Assembly: GCA_044337015.1 (NCBI GenBank)
Contig: JBIIOJ010000005.1
Span: 1 to 36,649 of the forward strand
Source of the DNA: UBA4655 sp044337015
Lineage (GTDB): Bacteria > Planctomycetota > Planctomycetia > Pirellulales > UBA1268
Direction of reading: 5' to 3'
Length of the DNA: 36,649 nucleotides
Part shown: piece after piece, positions 31,977 to 36,649 of the stretch
Layout: every line of letters starts with the position of its first letter
Position numbering within the stretch: the stretch's first letter is position 1
Program-made: the position numbers and the translations under genes
The notes under the pieces: generated by a model
What the model saw: only the letters and a program-made list of their open reading frames with translations
Told to the model about the DNA's origin: nothing
The model's database searches: none

Positions 31977-33452
31977 TCATGCCGCCTTCGGAAAGGTGAT
32001 AGCCATGGCGAACCGGCGTTCCTGGCCCGTCCAGTAAAGGCCCAGCGAAGCGACCGCCGCAACTGCCAGGAAGATCGCCATCGCCGTGATGCCGCCGACG
32101 GACGCCTCCAGGAGATAGCCGCAGGCGAGGTTGAACAGCAGGAAGACGACGTACCGCTCGATCCCCGTGACGGGAGTCAGCCGGCTCTCCCGGTAGAACC
32201 AGACCTCGAGCAGCCAGTAGACGCCGTAGGCGAGGCACGATGCGGAGACCACGCCCCACACGCCGAACGGAGGCGCCAGGATTGGCAGCGCCGCCAGGAT
32301 CGTCAACGTCTGCGCGACGCCGCACGCGACGGAAAGACGCGATTTGCCGATCGACTTGAAGGCGCTCGAGTAGGGTGGCGTGTAGTAGAGGATGTAGCCA
32401 AAGGCGAGCACCGCCATGAACGGGGCGACCGCCGGTCCCGTGTCACCGAAGAGCAGCGACGCGATGGACGAGGAGAACGCCGCGACGAGGACCAGCGTCG
32501 TGGCCGTGAAGAAGAACGCCAGCTTGTGGAACTGCTGCAGCCGCGTCTCGAGCTCGTCCCGTGAGCCCTGCGGCACCGCCGCGAGGTAGGGCAGGAAGAA
32601 CTGGATCACGCAGTCGTTCGCGAGCACGAGGAACTGGAACGGCTTGGCCGCCGCGTTGTACAGGCCGATTTCCCGGCTCGTGAGCAGCAGAGGCAGGAGG
32701 ACGATCGCAAGCTGCAGACCGACCCGGAAGACGACCGACTCCAAGGTCAGGATCCACGACGCCCTGGCAAGCTGCCAAAGCCGCCGGCCTGCCCCTCGAA
32801 AAGAATTCGCCAACCCCCGGCGTCGCAGGGAGAAAAATAACCAGACGGGCAGGCAGACCTGGCAGGCGGACCAGGCGACGGCGACGTGCGCGAGCGGCCT
32901 TCGCATGAAAAGCATCGGCAGGACGGCCACGACCACCAGGAGGAGCGTGAGCAGCGTCGGCCAGACGGCGAGCTGCATCTCATGGCGACCGCGAAGCGCC
33001 GCGTTGAACATGCCACCGAGGGCCCGAAGTCCGTAGCCGACGGCGAGTGAGACGACCAGTCCGACCATGACCGGCCCATGACCCACGAGCCATGCCGCCC
33101 AAGCCAGGAGCGGAAGGGCGACCGCGAAGCCGGCCGCGAAGGCGAGCGTGCCCGCCATGAGCGAGGCGTTTTGCGACTCGGGGTCGTCGGGCGAGGCGGC
33201 GACGTCGAAGCAGACGGCTGTCGCGAGGCCGGTTCCACACAGGAGCGCGGCGATGCTCGCGAAGGCCATGGCCACGCAGTATTCCCCCAGCGGCTCGAGT
33301 CCGTAGAACTTCACGATCAAAAGGACCATCGCCGTGGGCACGACGGCGTCGATGAGCTGGGTGGCTCCGGTGGCCAGCAGGTTGAGGAGGTGTCGCGAGC
33401 CCTGCGCGGATCGGCGTGGTGCCGCCTGCGCGGTGGGGTTTGCAGTGGCCAT
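31977..33452 (-). CDS. Wzx-type polysaccharide flippase (MATE/MVF superfamily)
   Basis: A 491-residue integral membrane protein with about 12-14 hydrophobic helices spread over its length, for example LLIVKFYGLEPLGEYCVAMAFASIAALL, VMVGLVVSLAVGYGLRALGGMFNAAL and GIERYVVFLLFNLACGYLLEASV. The early GATQLIDAVVPTAMVLLIVKFYGLEPLGEY and the mid-protein SREIGLYNAAAKPFQFLVLANDCVIQFFLPYLA are typical of Wzx/RfbX oligosaccharide translocases, which flip undecaprenyl-linked repeat units to the periplasm. The start at 33452 lacks a ribosome-binding site; a GTG at 33509 is an alternative. It is 120 bases downstream of the aminotransferase gene. Confidence 0.9.
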   Translation of the reverse strand: MATANPTAQAAPRRSAQGSRHLLNLLATGATQLIDAVVPTAMVLLIVKFYGLEPLGEYCVAMAFASIAALLCGTGLATAVCFDVAASPDDPESQNASLMAGTLAFAAGFAVALPLLAWAAWLVGHGPVMVGLVVSLAVGYGLRALGGMFNAALRGRHEMQLAVWPTLLTLLLVVVAVLPMLFMRRPLAHVAVAWSACQVCLPVWLFFSLRRRGLANSFRGAGRRLWQLARASWILTLESVVFRVGLQLAIVLLPLLLTSREIGLYNAAAKPFQFLVLANDCVIQFFLPYLAAVPQGSRDELETRLQQFHKLAFFFTATTLVLVAAFSSSIASLLFGDTGPAVAPFMAVLAFGYILYYTPPYSSAFKSIGKSRLSVACGVAQTLTILAALPILAPPFGVWGVVSASCLAYGVYWLLEVWFYRESRLTPVTGIERYVVFLLFNLACGYLLEASVGGITAMAIFLAVAAVASLGLYWTGQERRFAMAITFPKAA

Positions 33453-33572
33453 GGCAGTGCGTGATACGCTCGTGCCGGACCGGGCTCCAGACCAGTCCGC
33501 CGCGGGCACGCTTCGCGCAGGTCGGGCAGTCTGGGCATGCCGCGCGGGTGGCGAGGCCTGTGGAAGCAGGGT

Positions 33573-34820
33573 TCAGGCCGCGCGGCGGACCACGCTTCGC
33601 ACCGCGTGCTCCCGGCAGACGGCCTGCACGCCGGCGACCACGTGGACGAACTCGGCCTCCGTCATCCCGGGAAACAGCGGCAGGCTCACGAGTCTTGGCC
33701 AGACCTGCGAGGCCACGGGGAGGTCCTCCGGCCGCCAGCCGAAGGTCTCCTCGTAGTACGGATGGAGGTGAAGGGGTCGCCAGTGCACGGAGCACCCGAT
33801 GCCGCGGGCCTTGATCTCCTCGATGAAGGCATCGCGGTCGATCGAGAGACGATCGAGCCGGAGTCGGAGCGGGAAGAGGTGCCAGGAGTGCAGGCGGTCG
33901 GGATGTCCCTCGGGCAGTTCGACCTCCGGCAGGTTGGAGAATGCCTCCCGGTAGCGATCGGCGAGGGCCTCCCGCGTCCGCCGGAACTGCTCGGCCTTCC
34001 GCAGTTGGTGGATGCCGATCGACGAGGCGAGGTCGGTGAGGTTGTACTTGAAGCCGGGGGCCATGATCCGGTAATCCCACGCCCCGCCGCTGAATCGCTT
34101 CCAGGCATCCTGCGACAGGCCGTGGAGCGACATGCACCGCAGCCTCGCGGCGATCTCGTCGTCATCGGTCACGGCCATGCCCCCTTCGCCCGTCGTGATC
34201 GTCTTGTTCGCGTAGAACGAGAAGCAGGTCACCGCGGCCGTCCCCTCTCCGCACCGTCGCCACGCCGCCCGCGGATGGCTGCGGTAGGCGGCGGGAAGCG
34301 AGTGAGCCGCATCCTCGACCACCCAGAGGCCGTGCTCCTTCGCGAAGCCACCGACTTCGTCCATGTCGATCATGAGGCCCCCGAGGTGCACCGGCATGAT
34401 TCCCACGACCTCGAGGTTCGCCTCGAGGGGCGTGCGGCCGTCGCGGAGCGCCCTGATCTTCGCGGCGGCGTCGTGGAGATCCATGTTGAGCGTGACCGGG
34501 TCGCAGTCGACCAGGAGCGGCACCGCCCCTTGGTAGCGGACCACCTCGGCCGTCGCCGCGAACGTCATCGTCGGCACGAGCACGGCCTGTCCGGGCCCGA
34601 GGCCCATCGCCTCCACGGCGAGGTGGAGCGCGGCGGTGCAGGAGTTGACGGCGACGGCATGGCGGCCACCCACCGCCGCGGCGAAGTCGGTTTCGAACTG
34701 CTTCGTGCGGGTGCCCGTCGTGAGCCAACCGCTCCGCAGGCAGGCCACGACCTCGCCGATCTCGTCCTCGGAGAGTGACGGGCGGAAAAAGGGAACTGTC
34801 ATGTGGGCAGGGGGGGTCAT
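33573..34820 (-). CDS. DegT/DnrJ/EryC1/StrS-family sugar aminotransferase (PglE-like)
   Basis: A 415-residue PLP enzyme that aminates keto-sugar nucleotides. Landmarks are FFRPSLSEDEIGEVVACLRSGWLTTG (11-36), NSCTAALHLA (59-68), PTMTFAATAEVVRYQGAVPLLVD, the cofactor Asp in WVVEDAAHS (D170), the PLP lysine in FSFYANKTITTGEGGM (K206), and YNLTDLASSIGIHQL. The opening and the FxFYxNKxIxTGEGG motif resemble PglE/FlmB-type C4 aminotransferases that act on UDP-4-keto-6-deoxy-GlcNAc, the product expected from the dehydratase in this locus. The ATG overlaps the TGA of the sugar-transferase gene (ATGA). An internal ATG six codons in is less well placed. Confidence 0.93.
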   Translation of the reverse strand: MTPPAHMTVPFFRPSLSEDEIGEVVACLRSGWLTTGTRTKQFETDFAAAVGGRHAVAVNSCTAALHLAVEAMGLGPGQAVLVPTMTFAATAEVVRYQGAVPLLVDCDPVTLNMDLHDAAAKIRALRDGRTPLEANLEVVGIMPVHLGGLMIDMDEVGGFAKEHGLWVVEDAAHSLPAAYRSHPRAAWRRCGEGTAAVTCFSFYANKTITTGEGGMAVTDDDEIAARLRCMSLHGLSQDAWKRFSGGAWDYRIMAPGFKYNLTDLASSIGIHQLRKAEQFRRTREALADRYREAFSNLPEVELPEGHPDRLHSWHLFPLRLRLDRLSIDRDAFIEEIKARGIGCSVHWRPLHLHPYYEETFGWRPEDLPVASQVWPRLVSLPLFPGMTEAEFVHVVAGVQAVCREHAVRSVVRRAA

Positions 34821-35443
34821 GATGGGAGGGGGTCCCTCGTGGTCTCCGGCTTGGCGATCGCCGCGATGGTGCGGACGATCAGGCGAAGGTCGAAGAGCAC
34901 CGACGACCGGCGACGGTACTCCTTCGCCAGGCGGATCTTGTCGGGAAGGATCCGTTCGACGTACTCGGCCTGCGGGTCGCGTGCCCGGCCGAGGATCTCC
35001 GACTCGTTGCGGTAGGTGATCGAAGCCAGGTCGGTGATTCCCGGGCGCACCGCGAGGATCTCGGCGAAGTCCTCACGGAACATCTCGACGTACCGTGGCA
35101 CTTCGGGCCGCGGCCCCACGAGGCTCATGTCGCCGCGGAGCACGTTGAAAAGCTGCGGCAGTTCGTCGAGTTTCGTCTTTCGCAGGAACCGGCCGATGGC
35201 GGTGATCCGGGGGTCGTCGCCGCACGTGATCGCGGCGCCGAGTTTCGGGGCGTCGACGACCATGGTGCGAAACTTGAGGATCGTGAACGGGCGGAATCCC
35301 CTGCCGATCCGCACCTGTCGAAAGAGAACGGGACCAGGCGACGAGATTCGCACGAGCGCCGCCGCCACGAGCAGGAGCGGAGAGAGAAAGACGATTCCCG
35401 CGGTCGATGCGGCGATGTCGATCAGCCGTTTCATGGCGGTCAT
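34817..35443 (-). CDS. Phosphoglycosyl transferase, PglC-like (monotopic, short form)
   Basis: A 208-residue enzyme that starts a glycan by moving a phospho-sugar from a UDP-sugar to undecaprenyl phosphate. It has the single re-entrant N-terminal helix (IDIAASTAGIVFLSPLLLVAAALV), then GPVLFRQVRIGRGFRPFTILKFRTM, the catalytic Asp-Glu pair in TKLDELPQLFNVLRGDMSLVGPRPEV (D93, E94), and RPGITDLASI. At this length it is the core fold without the extra helices of WbaP, as in PglC, which uses UDP-diNAc-bacillosamine. It overlaps both neighbours by ATGA junctions, so its expression is tied to the GT4-GNAT gene and the aminotransferase gene. Confidence 0.93.
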   Translation of the reverse strand: MTAMKRLIDIAASTAGIVFLSPLLLVAAALVRISSPGPVLFRQVRIGRGFRPFTILKFRTMVVDAPKLGAAITCGDDPRITAIGRFLRKTKLDELPQLFNVLRGDMSLVGPRPEVPRYVEMFREDFAEILAVRPGITDLASITYRNESEILGRARDPQAEYVERILPDKIRLAKEYRRRSSVLFDLRLIVRTIAAIAKPETTRDPLPS

Positions 35444-36649
35444 CCTGCGTGTCGCAGGCCCCTGGTCCAGAGAGGAAGCTCGTATTCGTTCATCGGCCTC
35501 GCGCCCTCGGCGGGACGGGGTGCCAGTTGGAAGCCGAGGCCGGCGTAGAAATCATTGACTCGGTCGTTGCCCCGGGCGTCGGTGGTCAGCCGGACGACGT
35601 CGAGGCCGCGGCCGCGGGCCTCCGCGACGAAGGTGGCCACGAGCTTCTGGCCGATCCCCCGCCGTCTCGCCCGCGGGTCGACGGCCAGCGACGACAGCTC
35701 GCACGCGGCGCCGGTCGCGGAATCCTGCCGCTCGTCGCGGCCGCGATGCAGGACGGAACCGACACGGGCGACGATGCGGCCGATGAGCCACGGCCGTCGA
35801 AGCAGCCCCGCCAGCACCGCCGGCGCGAACGCGAGCGGCCTTCGCCGGAAGACGGCGTAGAAACGCCGCGGGTCGGCGAAGCCGGCGACGAAGCCGGCCA
35901 CGCGGCCCTCCAGTTCGGCCACGAGCATGCAGCCGGCATCGAAGTCGAGCACGGCCCGGTAGTAGGCCCGCAGAAAGGCCGGCCCGAGCGAGGTGAGAAA
36001 GAAACCGGGAAAAGCCGACGCGTGGACCGCGACGATTCGCTCGAGGTCGGCCGATGTGGCGGGACGCACGAGCACGGCCGGTTCGAGGCCCGCCGCCCCC
36101 GCCAGCCGTTCGCCGCAGACGTCCACCGCGAGGATCTCCTCGAGACGGGCCGTGCCCGACGAACGGTCGAATCGCGACGCGAAGAAGCGACGTGCGTTGG
36201 CTCCGAGGCGGGCGGCCAACTCGCGTTCGTCGGCGAGGGAGACGATGGCCTTCGCGAGTTCGCCGGCATCACCCGGCGGAACGACCGTGCCGAAGTCTCC
36301 CTCCGTGACGGTCTCCGCAGTCGCGGAGTCGGCTCGCACGCTTGCGACCACGGGCCTGCCCGCCGCCGTGTAGCCGTGCACCTTCGAGGGAACGGACGTG
36401 TCGCCGGAGCCGTCGAGGAGCGTGACGAGGCCGACGTCGGCCGTCGCCTGCACTTCGGAGAGCATTTCGGCCGGCTGGAACGGCAGGAATCGCACCTGCG
36501 TGAGCCCCCGGCTTTCGGCGAGCCTCCGGCATTCCTCCTTCACCGGGCCATCGCCGACGAAGAGAAACAGAATTTCGGAGCGGTGACGCAGGAGGGCGGC
36601 GGCCTCGACGACGACCTGCGCGCCGCTGATGTAGCCGATCGTGCCCGCG
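35440..36649 (-). CDS. GT4-family glycosyltransferase fused to a GNAT acetyltransferase (5' end outside the window)
   Basis: An open frame of 402 visible codons that continues beyond the right edge. The first part is the C-terminal Rossmann half of a GT-B glycosyltransferase: AGTIGYISGAQVVVEAAALL, ILFLFVGDGPVKEECR, VRFLPFQPAEMLSEVQATADVGLV, SVPSKVHGYTAAGRPVVASV and GTVVPPGDAGELAKAI. After a short linker a complete GNAT domain follows (VLVRPATSADLERIVAVHASAF ... ELSSLAVDPRARRRGIGQKLVATFV ... NDFYAGLGFQL), with the acetyl-CoA loop RRRGIG. No stop separates them. The GT likely extends the lipid-linked sugar and the GNAT may acetylate an amino-sugar. The TGA overlaps the PglC-like start. Confidence 0.88.
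   Translation of the reverse strand, partial: AGTIGYISGAQVVVEAAALLRHRSEILFLFVGDGPVKEECRRLAESRGLTQVRFLPFQPAEMLSEVQATADVGLVTLLDGSGDTSVPSKVHGYTAAGRPVVASVRADSATAETVTEGDFGTVVPPGDAGELAKAIVSLADERELAARLGANARRFFASRFDRSSGTARLEEILAVDVCGERLAGAAGLEPAVLVRPATSADLERIVAVHASAFPGFFLTSLGPAFLRAYYRAVLDFDAGCMLVAELEGRVAGFVAGFADPRRFYAVFRRRPLAFAPAVLAGLLRRPWLIGRIVARVGSVLHRGRDERQDSATGAACELSSLAVDPRARRRGIGQKLVATFVAEARGRGLDVVRLTTDARGNDRVNDFYAGLGFQLAPRPAEGARPMNEYELPLWTRGLRHAG

Noticed and set aside
33453..33572. An N-terminal extension of the flippase to GTG 33509
   Set aside because: The added 19 residues are non-hydrophobic and non-conserved in appearance, and the GTG has no better ribosome-binding site than the ATG at 33452.

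Overview
The window is very GC-rich and shows planctomycete hallmarks. The secreted subtilase at 16129-19185 opens with a basic stretch followed by LEPLEARLCLS, the LEPR-type N-terminus typical of planctomycete surface proteins. Other signs are overlapping ATGA operon junctions, very long antisense shadow ORFs caused by the GC content, and a Wzx/Wzy-type polysaccharide locus paired with a PHP-type phosphatase. A Pirellulales-like chromosome is my inference. There is no rRNA, tRNA, CRISPR array, insertion sequence or prophage. No stretch longer than about 270 bases lacks a gene; the largest gaps are 5563-5830, 4261-4497 and 23439-23646.

Left part (1-9391): a ferredoxin (cut by the window edge), lysA and a secreted alanine-rich protein lie on the minus strand, and the last two share an ATGA overlap. 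A divergent M50 membrane metalloprotease follows. Next come an SbtA-type bicarbonate permease behind an AT-rich leader, an NhaR-like LysR regulator, a stand-alone cysD, and a Kef/YbaL-type cation:proton antiporter.

Middle part (9392-21845): glyA, then a GxDLY-type SGNH esterase facing a secreted beta-helix glycosidase (GH28/GH49-like). The aguB-aguA pair makes putrescine from agmatine. They are followed by a DoxX protein, a 1018-residue secreted subtilase with duplicated C-terminal modules, a rhomboid protease overlapping a predicted lipoprotein of the cyclase/kynurenine formamidase family, and a hydroxypyruvate reductase-type dehydrogenase.

Right part (21846-36649): a polysaccharide locus. 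On the plus strand it has a CpsB/YwqE-type PHP phosphatase, a small membrane-anchored protein, a Wza-type export protein, a Wzc-type tyrosine kinase with a (Gly-Tyr)12 tail, a Wzy/O-ligase-TPR protein and a PglF/CapD-type sugar dehydratase. Converging on it from the minus strand are a GT4-GNAT fusion, a PglC-like phosphoglycosyl transferase, a DegT aminotransferase and a Wzx-type flippase; the first three are chained by 4-base ATGA overlaps. Dehydratase, aminotransferase, acetyltransferase and short phosphoglycosyl transferase together suggest a di-N-acetylbacillosamine-like priming sugar, which is then extended, flipped, polymerised and exported.

Nothing here is clearly a new defence or mobile system. 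The least ordinary items are the (GY)12 kinase tail, the GT4-GNAT fusion, the SbtA-LysR island of atypical composition, the lipobox-bearing cyclase coupled to a rhomboid, a 20-bp tandem repeat in the divergent promoter before cpsB, and a set of likely leaderless transcripts.
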